This document shows positions 17,029 to 25,499 of a stretch of 39,893 nt of DNA, piece by piece; position 1 is the stretch's first letter, and each line of letters starts with the position of its first letter. Both the position numbers and the translations under genes were made by a program. The notes under the pieces are model-generated. The model saw only the letters and a program-made list of their open reading frames with translations. It searched no databases and was not told where the DNA came from. This DNA is from Caballeronia sp. (GTDB taxonomy: Bacteria > Pseudomonadota > Gammaproteobacteria > Burkholderiales > Burkholderiaceae). The stretch covers positions 1-39,893 of the forward strand of contig NZ_JAQGMM010000362.1 in assembly GCF_028292365.1 (NCBI RefSeq), written 5' to 3'.

Positions 17029-18578
17029 AGATCCGTGCACAAGTTGCAATGGTGTTGAACCTGGACAAATGCATCGGTTGCCATACCTGCTCCGTGACAT
17101 GCAAGAACGTGTGGACCTCGCGCGATGGCGTGGAGTACGCGTGGTTCAACAACGTGGAGACGAAACCGGGCATCGGCTATCCGAAGGAATGGCAGAACCA
17201 GAAGAAATGGCGGGGCGGCTGGACCCGCGACGCGAATGGCAAGCTTCATCCGCGTCAGGGCGGAAAGCTGAAGGTCCTCGCGAACCTGTTCGCGAATCCG
17301 AATCTGCCGGCCATCGACGACTACTACGAGCCTTTCACGTTCGATTACGAGCATCTGCAAAAGGCGCGCTTGTCCGAGACGCCGCCGACCGCAAGGCCGG
17401 TGTCCGTCATCACGGGCAAGAAGATGGAGAAGATCGAATGGGGCCCCAACTGGGAAGATGACCTCGGCGGCGAGTTCTCGTCGCGTGGCCGCGATGCGCT
17501 GTTCGAGAACGTGCAGAAAGAGATGTACTCGACGTTCGAGAACACCTTCATGATGTATCTGCCGCGTCTGTGCGAGCACTGCCTGAACCCGGCATGCGTG
17601 GCGTCGTGCCCGTCGGGCTCGGTCTACAAACGCGAGGACGACGGCATCGTGCTCGTCGACCAGGACAAGTGCCGCGGCTGGCGCATGTGTATCTCGGGTT
17701 GCCCGTACAAGAAGATCTATTTCAACTGGAAGAGCGGCAAGGCGGAGAAGTGCATCTTCTGTTATCCGCGTCTTGAAGCCGGTCAGCCGACCGTGTGCGC
17801 GGAAACGTGCGTCGGGCGGATTCGCTATCTGGGCGTGCTGCTGTACGACGCGGACAAGATTGGCGAGGCTGCATCGGTCGAACATGAACAGGACTTGTAC
17901 CAGTCGCAGCTGGACGTGTTCCTCGATCCGCACGATCCCGCTGTGCAGGCCGAAGCGCTCGCGCAAGGTATTTCGCAAAGCTGGCTCGACGCGGCGGTCA
18001 AGTCACCCGTCTACAAGATGGCGGTGGAATGGAAGGTTGCGTTCCCGCTGCACCCTGAGTACCGGACTTTGCCGATGGTGTGGTACATCCCCCCACTTTC
18101 TCCGATCCAGTCTGCAGCGGACGCGGGGCATATCGGCATGGACGGCATCATTCCTGACGTCAAGAGCCTGCGCATTCCAGTGAAGTACCTGGCAAACCTG
18201 CTGACCGCCGGCGACGAAGCACCAGTCACGTCCGCGCTGGAACGCATGCTCGCCATGCGTGCATTCAAACGCGCCGAGGTCGTGCACGGCCGTGCGGAGC
18301 CTGAGTTGCTCGACGGCCTGAACATCACGCCCGCGCAAGTGGAAGACATGTACCAGACGATGGCAATCGCCAACTATGAGGACCGGTTCGTGGTGCCGTC
18401 ATCGCATAAGGAACAAGCCGAAGACAGCTTCAACGACAAAAGCAGTTGCGGATTCACCTTCGGCAACGGCTGCTCGGGCGGGGTATCGGAGGGATCGTTG
18501 TTCGGCAAGAAACAGCAAGGCAGCGTGGTGTTCGCAGACATGCCGAAGTCACGCAAGAAAACGGAGGTTGCATCGTGA
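17025..18578 (+). CDS. narH: Respiratory nitrate reductase, beta (iron-sulfur) subunit
   Basis: This 517-residue ferredoxin-like subunit passes electrons from NarI to NarG. Four Cys clusters are visible. The first is Cys16, 19, 22 and 26 in KCIGCHTCSVTCKN. The second is in CEHCLNPACVASCPSG. The third is CRGWRMCISGCPYKK, where Trp replaces a Cys, as expected for the [3Fe-4S] centre of NarH. The fourth is CIFC with CAETCVGR. The C-terminal extension of some 30 residues (SFNDKSSCGFTFGNGCSG) is Gly/Ser/Cys-rich. It overlaps narG at the start and narJ at the end, pointing to coupled translation. Confidence 0.97.
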   Translation: MKIRAQVAMVLNLDKCIGCHTCSVTCKNVWTSRDGVEYAWFNNVETKPGIGYPKEWQNQKKWRGGWTRDANGKLHPRQGGKLKVLANLFANPNLPAIDDYYEPFTFDYEHLQKARLSETPPTARPVSVITGKKMEKIEWGPNWEDDLGGEFSSRGRDALFENVQKEMYSTFENTFMMYLPRLCEHCLNPACVASCPSGSVYKREDDGIVLVDQDKCRGWRMCISGCPYKKIYFNWKSGKAEKCIFCYPRLEAGQPTVCAETCVGRIRYLGVLLYDADKIGEAASVEHEQDLYQSQLDVFLDPHDPAVQAEALAQGISQSWLDAAVKSPVYKMAVEWKVAFPLHPEYRTLPMVWYIPPLSPIQSAADAGHIGMDGIIPDVKSLRIPVKYLANLLTAGDEAPVTSALERMLAMRAFKRAEVVHGRAEPELLDGLNITPAQVEDMYQTMAIANYEDRFVVPSSHKEQAEDSFNDKSSCGFTFGNGCSGGVSEGSLFGKKQQGSVVFADMPKSRKKTEVAS

Positions 18579-19240
18579 GCGCGGCATCCATTTACACGTT
18601 GCTCTCGACGTTGCTCGACTATCCAGAGGCCGAGTTGCTTGATGCCTTGCAAGAGATCAACCAGGAACTCAAGGCCTTCCCCGAGGCCGCTCAAGTCGCC
18701 TTGCAACCGTTGCTCGCCCTGCTCAAAGAGCATCCGCTGATCGAGTTGCAGGAGAACTACGTCGCAACGTTCGACCGCAATCCTGCCCACTCGCTGCATC
18801 TGTTCGAACACGTTCACGGCGAGAGCCGCGATCGCGGACAGGCAATGGTCGATCTTCTGGATGAATATCGCCGGCTGGGTCTTGAGATGGCGACCAACGA
18901 GTTGCCCGATCATGTGCCGCTGTTCCTCGAAGTGCTGGGGAACATCGATCCGGTGGAAGCGCGCGCACTGCTGGACGAAGCCATCCACGTCCTGGCCGCG
19001 CTGGGGGACCGTCTGGCACGCGACGAGAGTCCGTACGCGGGCGTATTCACCGTGCTCAGGTCTTTGACGGATGTCGTGCCGCAAGCTGCCGAGACACCGC
19101 CGATCCGCGACATGGACGAAGCGCTCGAACTTTTCGGCCCCGGCGCCGACGGCGTAGAGCCGCTGCTCGCGCCATCCATGCCCACGCCGCTCGCCCAGCC
19201 GATGCACTTCCATCCGCGACCACCTGCTACGGCCAACTAA
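18575..19240 (+). CDS. narJ: Nitrate reductase molybdenum-cofactor assembly chaperone NarJ
   Basis: The 221-residue cytoplasmic chaperone is mostly helical. The conserved core includes TLLSTLLDYPE near the start and ENYVATFDRNPAHSLHLFEH around residues 60-80, the NarJ/TorD-family signature. NarJ holds apo-NarGH until the Mo cofactor and FS0 cluster are inserted. I start it at the GTG at 18575, which overlaps the narH stop (GTGA) and has GGAGG at a suitable distance. A longer in-frame extension back to 18446 lies wholly within narH and is rejected. narI follows after 12 bases. Confidence 0.94.
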   Translation: MSAASIYTLLSTLLDYPEAELLDALQEINQELKAFPEAAQVALQPLLALLKEHPLIELQENYVATFDRNPAHSLHLFEHVHGESRDRGQAMVDLLDEYRRLGLEMATNELPDHVPLFLEVLGNIDPVEARALLDEAIHVLAALGDRLARDESPYAGVFTVLRSLTDVVPQAAETPPIRDMDEALELFGPGADGVEPLLAPSMPTPLAQPMHFHPRPPATAN

Positions 19241-19252
19241 GTTCCAGGGACT

Positions 19253-19936
19253 ATGTTCATGCTCAATCAATTTCTGTTCGGTATTTATCCGTACATTGCG
19301 GCGGCCGTTTTCCTGTTCGGCAGCTTCGCGCGCTTCGAGCGCGAACAATACACATGGAAAGCCGACAGTTCGCAGTTGCTTCATCGCGGCAATCTGCGGC
19401 TCGGCAGCACCCTGTTTCACGTCGGGATTCTCGGGCTCTTTTTCGGGCATCTTGCCGGCCTGCTCACACCGGTTGCTGTTTGGAACTGGCTTGGAATCGA
19501 TCACAGCACGAAACAAGCCGTGGCGATGATCGCGGGCGGCGTGATGGGCACAATATGCCTCGTCGGTCTCGTCATCCTGATTCACCGCCGCCTCACCAAC
19601 GCGCGTATTTCCGCCGTGACCCGCACCGGCGACAAAGTGCTGCTGATGTGGATTCTCGTCACCCTGCTGCTCGGCTTGTCGACGATCCGGGAATCAGCGG
19701 ATCACATGGACGGCCACATGATGGTCCAGCTCATGACCTGGGCGCAGCATGTCGTCACTTTCCGCGGCGACGCAGCGCAGTACGTGGCGGCCGCGCCATT
19801 CGTATTCCGGATGCATCTGTTCATGGGCATGTCGCTGTTCGTGATCTTCCCTTTCACTCGCCTCGTGCACATCTGGAGCGGCTTCGCTTCCGTCACGTAC
19901 CTGAGCCGCGCATGGCAACTCGTGCGGCCGCGCTAA
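19253..19936 (+). CDS. narI: Respiratory nitrate reductase, gamma (cytochrome b) subunit
   Basis: This 227-residue membrane protein has five predicted helices and is close in length to E. coli NarI (225). It oxidises quinol and carries two b-type haems. The N-terminal NQFLFGIYPYIAAAVFLFGS is the family opening. Candidate haem-ligand His residues lie in LFHVGILGLFFGHLAG and near the C-terminus in RMHLFMGMSLFVIF and TRLVHIWSG. The start could be the ATG at 19253 or the one at 19259; both share the weak AGGGA site. It sits between narJ (12 bases) and the PPIase gene (20 bases). Confidence 0.96.
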   Translation: MFMLNQFLFGIYPYIAAAVFLFGSFARFEREQYTWKADSSQLLHRGNLRLGSTLFHVGILGLFFGHLAGLLTPVAVWNWLGIDHSTKQAVAMIAGGVMGTICLVGLVILIHRRLTNARISAVTRTGDKVLLMWILVTLLLGLSTIRESADHMDGHMMVQLMTWAQHVVTFRGDAAQYVAAAPFVFRMHLFMGMSLFVIFPFTRLVHIWSGFASVTYLSRAWQLVRPR

Positions 19937-19956
19937 CCTGTCTAGAGGAGAACATC

Positions 19957-20718
19957 ATGGCGATCATCGTCAATGGCGTGGAGCTTGCGGACGCAGACCT
20001 GGAGCGCGAAATGCCGGCGCATGGGGACACGCCGGACTCACCGCCGGACTCACATCAAGCGGCGCTGACCGCGGCCGTGCTGCGCCGCGTCCTGCTCGAT
20101 GAAGCGGCGCAGTTGCACATCGTGGCATCCGGTCAGGGCGACGAGGCCATGATCGAAGCCTTGCTTGATCATCAGCTCGCTGAAGCCGCCGCACCCACGC
20201 ATGAAGAGTGCGAGCGCCACTACCTGGCTGACCTGGAGCGCTGGCGAGTGAACGAGCGCGCGCGTGTCAGCCATATCCTGTTCCAGGTGACGGAGAAAGT
20301 GGATCTGAAGGCGCTGCGTCAACGCGCTCAACAGACGCTCGATGAACTGCTGCACGCGGACGGCCTGGAACTGCGCTTTGTTCATTTTGCGCGTACCTTG
20401 TCGAATTGCCCGTCGGGCGTCGATGGCGGCGCACTCGGTGAGATAGGCCGCGGTGACACGGTGGCGGCGTTCGAACGCGCTGTATTTGCAGCGCCTGCTG
20501 GTACGCTCTGCCCTGCACTTGTGGAAACAGAGTTCGGCTTCCATATCATCCGGGTTCACGAGAAGTCGCCGGGCTCGGTATTACCGTTCGAGCAGGTTGA
20601 GCTGCGGATTCGCGTCGCGATGTCGCAGGCGCTGCGCGACCTGGCCGAGCGGCGTTATGTGATGGAAGCGGTAGGACGCGCTAATATTCAAGGCTGGAAA
20701 GACGGGGTAGCGACATGA
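19957..20718 (+). CDS. Parvulin-type peptidyl-prolyl isomerase (NifM-like) in the nar operon
   Basis: This 253-residue protein has a helical N-terminal half and a C-terminal rotamase domain. The parvulin core is seen from RARVSHILFQVTEK (about 105-118) through GGALGEIGRGDTV to TEFGFHIIRVHEKSPG. There is no signal peptide or membrane segment, so unlike SurA or PpiD it should act in the cytoplasm. Its place right after narI and before mobB suggests that it helps fold or mature NarGH; PpiC-type genes in nar operons are also known in Pseudomonas. The ATG at 19957 follows a perfect GAGGAGA site. A much longer upstream reading in the same frame is a shadow of narI. It overlaps mobB by ATGA. Confidence 0.88.
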   Translation: MAIIVNGVELADADLEREMPAHGDTPDSPPDSHQAALTAAVLRRVLLDEAAQLHIVASGQGDEAMIEALLDHQLAEAAAPTHEECERHYLADLERWRVNERARVSHILFQVTEKVDLKALRQRAQQTLDELLHADGLELRFVHFARTLSNCPSGVDGGALGEIGRGDTVAAFERAVFAAPAGTLCPALVETEFGFHIIRVHEKSPGSVLPFEQVELRIRVAMSQALRDLAERRYVMEAVGRANIQGWKDGVAT

Positions 20719-21269
20719 CAGAAGCAGCGGCGAAGCCGCGCATCTTTGGAATTTGCGGGCGTTCGGGACAGGGCAAGACGACGTTGATCGAGGCGCTCCT
20801 GCCCTGGTTCCACGCGCGCGGCCTGGTCGTGAACGTCGTGAAGCACAGTCATCATTCAATCGATCTCGAGCCGCCGGGCAAGGACAGCGCGCGTTACCGC
20901 GCGGCGGGCGCGGGCGAAGTGCTGATTGCCTCGCCATATAGGTACGCCATTGTGCGCGAACTGCATGACGCGCCCGAACCGCCGTTGGCGGATCTTGTCG
21001 CACGGCTAACCCCCGCCGACTTGACGTTGGTGGAAGGCTTCACGCGCGAGGCCTTGCCGCGCCTCGAAGTCGTGCGTCCCGAGGAGGGACGCGACCCGCT
21101 ATACCTGACCGATACAGCAATCCTCGCGATCGCCACCAACGACGCCCCGCGTCTTCATGACGCACCCGCGATCCCGCTTCTGCCTCTGGCGGACGTTGCC
21201 TTGATTGGTGAGTTCATATGTAAAACAGTCGGACTCTCACTTTTGGACGCCCACACGCCGGATAATTAG
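20715..21269 (+). CDS. mobB: Molybdopterin-guanine dinucleotide biosynthesis adaptor MobB
   Basis: This 184-residue P-loop GTPase-like protein carries the Walker A motif GRSGQGKTTLIEALLPW near residues 15-31. The MobB signature follows as VVNVVKHSHHSIDLEPPGKD, SARYRAAGAGEVLI and LVEGFTREALPRLEVVR. MobB assists MobA in making the bis-MGD form of the cofactor that NarG needs. The initial ATG overlaps the PPIase stop, so the two are translationally coupled. Having it inside the operon links cofactor finishing to enzyme production. Confidence 0.93.
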   Translation: MTEAAAKPRIFGICGRSGQGKTTLIEALLPWFHARGLVVNVVKHSHHSIDLEPPGKDSARYRAAGAGEVLIASPYRYAIVRELHDAPEPPLADLVARLTPADLTLVEGFTREALPRLEVVRPEEGRDPLYLTDTAILAIATNDAPRLHDAPAIPLLPLADVALIGEFICKTVGLSLLDAHTPDN

Positions 21270-21306
21270 CGCCCTTTGCATTCCGGCCGCGCAAGCACGC
21301 AGTTCC

Positions 21307-23289
21307 ATGTCCGCTCATCCGCCTCATCTGGTCTCCCCGCCGGTCTTACCCCCGGCCTCTTCAGCGGCCCTTCTCGCCACGCCGTTCCGTTACCGTTTAT
21401 CCACGCGCATTGTCACGTTGTCCAGCGTTGCGCTGGCGTTAGTTCTTTCCATGATCGTCGGCACGCTCTGGCTCTCGTGGCAACTCGAAGGCGCGGGAGC
21501 GGCGATCAATGACGCCGGCAGCCTGCGCATGCGTGCGGGTAACGTGGCGATCCAGCTCAACGAAGCACGGGCCGGCCGCAAAGCCGACGTAAATTCGCAA
21601 AGCGCCCTGCTCGATCTCACGCTGGCCCATCTGAAAAGCGGAGACCCCGAACGCCCATTATTCCTTCCCGCCACACCCGCAATCCACGCTCAGCTCGCGG
21701 CCGTTTCGCGGTCCTGGCACGACTCGTTGAAGCCGGCAATCACGCATGACTCGTCGAGCTTCATCGATACCCCCTCGCTGTATCTCGCCCGGCTGCCCAC
21801 GTTCGTGGCCGAAGCCGATGCCCTGGTCCGCATGATCGAACGCGAAAACGCGCGCAAGACAGCTTGGCTGCGACGCTGGCAAATGGCCCTTGCGGCGCTC
21901 GCGTGCCTGGGTACGATGGCGATCGTGTACCTGCTCTATGCGTGGTTCGTCACGCCCGTACGACGTCTGGAGCGCGGTCTGTCCCGTATCGAGCAGCGCG
22001 AATTCAGCGCACGTATGCCCGTCGAATCGCGCGACGAGTTCGGTCATCTTGCGCAGGGCTTCAACCGGATGGCGAGCGAGCTGCAAAGCTTGTACCGGGA
22101 CCTCGCGCTGCGCGTGACAAGCAAAACCGCGCAACTCGCCACACGCAACGGTGAGCTGGTCGCGCTCTACGAAATGACCTCATTCCTGCATGGCGCACAT
22201 GACGTTGAAGTCCTGTGCCGCGGTTTTCTCGCACGTGTCATGCGCCAGTTCAATGCCGATGCAGGCACCGTGCGGGCCCTTGCGCAGGAGGGGGACAACC
22301 TGCACGTAGTCGTGTCCGAAGGTTTGCCCGGGCCCATTCTGAATGCCGAGCGCTGCATGCCGGCCAGCACCTGCGCGTGCGGCGCGGCAGCCACCGGCGG
22401 CCTCGCGGTCGTGCGAGATCTGCGCATGCAGCAGGCATCTGACAGCGGGCCTGCGACCCATTGCAGGCAGGCAGGTTTCGATGCGGTCGCGGCGTTCGGC
22501 ATCGTGTCGCATGAGGTAACGCTGGGTTCCTTCTCACTGCACTTTTGCGGCGACCGCCCAATGCTGCCATCGGAAACGCGATTGCTCGAAACGCTCGGCA
22601 AACATCTGGGCACGGCTTTGCAGAACCATCGTCTCGCCACGGCCGCACGTCAGCTTGCGGTCGCGCAGGAACGTCACCTGGTCGCGCAGGGACTGCATGA
22701 CAGCATCGCGCAGAGCCTGAATTTCCTGAAGCTGCAGCTGCATTTACTCGATGACGCCGCAAGCCGCGACGATATGAACGAAGTGCGCGAAATCGCGCCG
22801 TTGTTACGCGGAGGTCTTGAGGAAAGTTATGAGGACGTGCGCGAACTGCTCGTCAATTTCCGCACGAAGTTCGCGACCGGTAACCTTCGCGACGCTGTGG
22901 ACGAGACGGTAACGCGCTTCGAACGGCAAACGGACGCACAAGTCAGACTTGACTACGACGAAGCGGGCGGACTGCCCCTGCCGCCCGACCAGCAGCTACA
23001 GGTGCTGTTCATCCTTCAGGAGGCGTTGTCGAACATTCGCAAACATGCGTTGGCTTCGCAGGTCCACATTACGCTCAAGAACGCCCGTGATTTTGAACTG
23101 ACGATACAAGACAACGGCGACGGTTACGATCCCGCCAATATCGCCAGCCGCGGTGAGGCTCACGTCGGTTTTCACATCATGCGTGAGCGCGCAGCGCGGC
23201 TTGGCGCGCAATTAGAGCTGAACAGCGAGCCTGGCAAGGGCGCACGCGTCCACCTTCTGCTGCCCGTCAGCGAACGGCAGGCAGCATGA
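21307..23289 (+). CDS. narX: Nitrate/nitrite sensor histidine kinase NarX
   Basis: This membrane sensor has about 660 residues. In order: TM1 at about 38-56; a periplasmic domain with the nitrate-binding P-box AINDAGSLRMRAGNVA from residue 65; TM2 at about 195-215; a HAMP linker (PVRRLERGLSRIEQREF); and a central GAF-like region with a Cys cluster (CMPASTCACG, then HCRQAGF). The HisKA_3 dimerisation box has the phosphorylated His464 in AQGLHDSIAQSLN, and a C-terminal ATPase domain has the N-box LQEALSNIRKHA. I prefer the ATG at 21307. An in-frame TTG at 21205 would overlap mobB, and the ribosome site at 21307 is weak, so the start is uncertain. It overlaps narL by ATGA. Confidence 0.93.
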   Translation: MSAHPPHLVSPPVLPPASSAALLATPFRYRLSTRIVTLSSVALALVLSMIVGTLWLSWQLEGAGAAINDAGSLRMRAGNVAIQLNEARAGRKADVNSQSALLDLTLAHLKSGDPERPLFLPATPAIHAQLAAVSRSWHDSLKPAITHDSSSFIDTPSLYLARLPTFVAEADALVRMIERENARKTAWLRRWQMALAALACLGTMAIVYLLYAWFVTPVRRLERGLSRIEQREFSARMPVESRDEFGHLAQGFNRMASELQSLYRDLALRVTSKTAQLATRNGELVALYEMTSFLHGAHDVEVLCRGFLARVMRQFNADAGTVRALAQEGDNLHVVVSEGLPGPILNAERCMPASTCACGAAATGGLAVVRDLRMQQASDSGPATHCRQAGFDAVAAFGIVSHEVTLGSFSLHFCGDRPMLPSETRLLETLGKHLGTALQNHRLATAARQLAVAQERHLVAQGLHDSIAQSLNFLKLQLHLLDDAASRDDMNEVREIAPLLRGGLEESYEDVRELLVNFRTKFATGNLRDAVDETVTRFERQTDAQVRLDYDEAGGLPLPPDQQLQVLFILQEALSNIRKHALASQVHITLKNARDFELTIQDNGDGYDPANIASRGEAHVGFHIMRERAARLGAQLELNSEPGKGARVHLLLPVSERQAA

Positions 23290-23963
23290 CTATCCGCATT
23301 CTTTTAATCGATGACCACACGCTGTTTCGCTCCGGTGTGCGCGCGTTATTGCAGCGTCAGCCCGACTTCGAAGTCGTGGACGACGCGGCCGACGGTATCG
23401 AAGGGTTCAAGCGCGCAAAGCAGCATCGCCCGGACGTGGTCCTGCTCGACCTGAACATGCCGGGGTTATCGGGTATCGAAACGTTGCAGTTGCTGCAGCA
23501 GGATCTGCCGGACACGGCGGTCATCATGCTGACCGTGTCGGAAGACGTGGATGAACTGACCCGTGCGCTGCGTGAAGGTGCGTGCGGCTATCTGTTGAAA
23601 AACATGGAAGCGGACGCACTCGCCACCATGATCCGCCGCGCGGCGACGGGCGAATCCGTGATCGCGGAGAGCATGACGCAGCGGCTGATCGCGCAAATGA
23701 GAACGCCGGTGCGCGCGGAAGATACTGTGGCACCCGCGTCACTCGAACCACGTGGCACGCCTGCGTCGCCTGCATTAACGCCAAGAGAACGCGACATCGT
23801 GCGGATCCTGGCGCGCGGCGCGAGCAACAAGGATATTGCGCGGGAACTCGACCTGGCCGAAAGCACCGTGAAGATCCACGTGCGCAATGTGCTTCGCAAG
23901 CTCAACCTGTCGAGCCGCGTGCAGATCGCGATCCACGCACTTGCACGCGACCTGGCTGACTAG
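23286..23963 (+). CDS. narL: Nitrate/nitrite response regulator NarL
   Basis: This 225-residue regulator has a receiver domain with Asp9-Asp10, the phosphorylated Asp55 (LLDLNMPGLSG) and Lys in GYLLKNM. A linker leads to a LuxR-type helix-turn-helix (LTPRERDIVRILARGASNKD, then IARELDLAESTVKIHVRNVL). Phosphorylated by NarX, it binds pairs of heptamers. A fitting 7-2-7 site lies upstream of narK1, which would make the operon self-regulating. It is the last gene of the nitrate block and faces glgA with only 26 bases between the stops; no hairpin terminator is visible there. Confidence 0.95.
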   Translation: MTIRILLIDDHTLFRSGVRALLQRQPDFEVVDDAADGIEGFKRAKQHRPDVVLLDLNMPGLSGIETLQLLQQDLPDTAVIMLTVSEDVDELTRALREGACGYLLKNMEADALATMIRRAATGESVIAESMTQRLIAQMRTPVRAEDTVAPASLEPRGTPASPALTPRERDIVRILARGASNKDIARELDLAESTVKIHVRNVLRKLNLSSRVQIAIHALARDLAD

Positions 23964-23989
23964 TAACTCATTAACGCCGAACACGCTCG

Positions 23990-25465
23990 CTAACCCGCAC
24001 GCGGCCCGATCAGCTCGCGATACACATCGATGTATCGCAACGCAGACGCTTCCCAGCCGAAGTCCTGTTCCATCGCGCGACGCACAACGGCTTTCCATTC
24101 CAGCCGCCGCTGCTTCAATGCAAACGCGCGCCGGATCGCGGCAACAATCGATGGCCGGTCGAATTTTTCGAATACAAAACCGGTAGCCAGTTCGTCGGCG
24201 AGATTCTCCAGCGACGCATCCACCACGGTGTCGGCAAGCCCGCCCACGCAGTGCACGAGCGGCAGTGAACCGTATGCCAGCGCGTACAACTGCGTCAGGC
24301 CGCACGGCTCGAAGCGTGACGGAACCATGACGATATCGCTGCCCGCGATAATCGAATGGGAGAGCGTTTCGTCGAATCCAAGCTCCACGGCAACCGCGTG
24401 CGGATGCGCCAGCGCGGCTTTCTTGAGGCCATTTTCAAGCGCCGGGTCGCCGGTACCCAGCACGACGAGTTGCCCCCCGCGCTGGACAATATCCGGAATC
24501 GCCGACAGCAAGAGATCAATGCCCTTCTGCTCGGTTAGCCGGCTCACCACGCCGAACAACAACGCATCCGGCTCGCGCGCCAGACCGACACGTTCCTGCA
24601 ATGCGGCTTTGCACTTCGCTTTGCCAGTGAATTTGGCGATCGAGTATGGCGTGTTGATGGTCGTATCGGTTGCCGGATTCCACACCGTTTTATCGACGCC
24701 ATTGAGAATGCCGCTGATATCGTGCGTACGAGTGCGCAGCAAACCGTCGAGCCCGGCGCCCTGAGCATGGGTTTGAATCTCGCGCGCGTAGGTCGGGCTC
24801 ACGGTCGTGATGCGATCCGCGTAGAACAAGCCGGCTTTGAGAAACGACAGATGACCGTAGAACTCGACGCCATCGACAGAGAAAAAATCCGCCGGTAACT
24901 GCAGCACACTGAATTCCGCGGCGGGAAACACGCCCTGATATGCGAGGTTATGAACCGTCATGACCGATGGCACGCGCGCCACACCCGTCTCACGCTCCCG
25001 TGCCCGCAAATATGCTGGCGCAAGGCCGGCGTGCCAGTCGTGCGCGTGCAGGACATCCGGTTTCCAGGCCGGATCGGCACCGGTCGCGAGTCGCGCGGCC
25101 GCCCAGCCGAGCAGCGCGAAACGCCGGTCGCTATCGGCATATTGCGTATGGGAGCCGTCCAGATACGGATTACCGGGCCGGTCGTAGAACGCATCGGCGC
25201 GGACCACGTAGACCACGATGCCGTGCGGTTCAAGCAGACCCCGCTCAAGCCGCACGTGATCGATGCCAAACGCCCAGCCAAGATCGGCCACCGGCTCGAT
25301 CTGCGTCAGCCCCGCCACCACCGAAGGAAACGCCGGCAGGATCACGCGGGCGTTCGTGCCCAGTTGCGTCTGGGCCGGCGGCAATGCGCCCACGACATCG
25401 GCGAGGCCGCCGGTTTTCAAAAGCGGATACATCTCCGCTGCAACATGCAGCACGCATACGGTCAT
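23990..25465 (-). CDS. glgA: Glycogen synthase (ADP-glucose type)
   Basis: This 491-residue GT5 glucosyltransferase extends alpha-1,4-glucan from ADP-glucose. The N-terminal substrate loop KTGGLADVVGALP starts at residue 17. The family's Glu-rich motif near the C-terminus reads PSRFEPCGLTQLYALAYGS and is followed by VGGLADTVVD. The length is normal for bacterial GlgA. GGGGAA precedes the ATG at 25465. It follows glgC by 34 bases on the same strand, so the two form a glgC-glgA unit. The branching enzyme, phosphorylase and debranching genes are not in the window. Confidence 0.95.
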   Translation of the reverse strand: MTVCVLHVAAEMYPLLKTGGLADVVGALPPAQTQLGTNARVILPAFPSVVAGLTQIEPVADLGWAFGIDHVRLERGLLEPHGIVVYVVRADAFYDRPGNPYLDGSHTQYADSDRRFALLGWAAARLATGADPAWKPDVLHAHDWHAGLAPAYLRARERETGVARVPSVMTVHNLAYQGVFPAAEFSVLQLPADFFSVDGVEFYGHLSFLKAGLFYADRITTVSPTYAREIQTHAQGAGLDGLLRTRTHDISGILNGVDKTVWNPATDTTINTPYSIAKFTGKAKCKAALQERVGLAREPDALLFGVVSRLTEQKGIDLLLSAIPDIVQRGGQLVVLGTGDPALENGLKKAALAHPHAVAVELGFDETLSHSIIAGSDIVMVPSRFEPCGLTQLYALAYGSLPLVHCVGGLADTVVDASLENLADELATGFVFEKFDRPSIVAAIRRAFALKQRRLEWKAVVRRAMEQDFGWEASALRYIDVYRELIGPRAG

Positions 25466-25499
25466 CGGTTCCCCATTGGCTTGTTTCCGGTCGCCCGAA

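Noticed and set aside
18374-19585. A 403-codon minus-strand open frame under narH, narJ and narI
   Set aside because: Antisense shadow of three conserved genes; low-complexity composition and no motifs.
19354-19956. A long N-terminal extension of the PPIase frame into narI
   Set aside because: The extension overlaps narI out of frame, is Arg/His-rich, and the ATG at 19957 has a perfect ribosome site.
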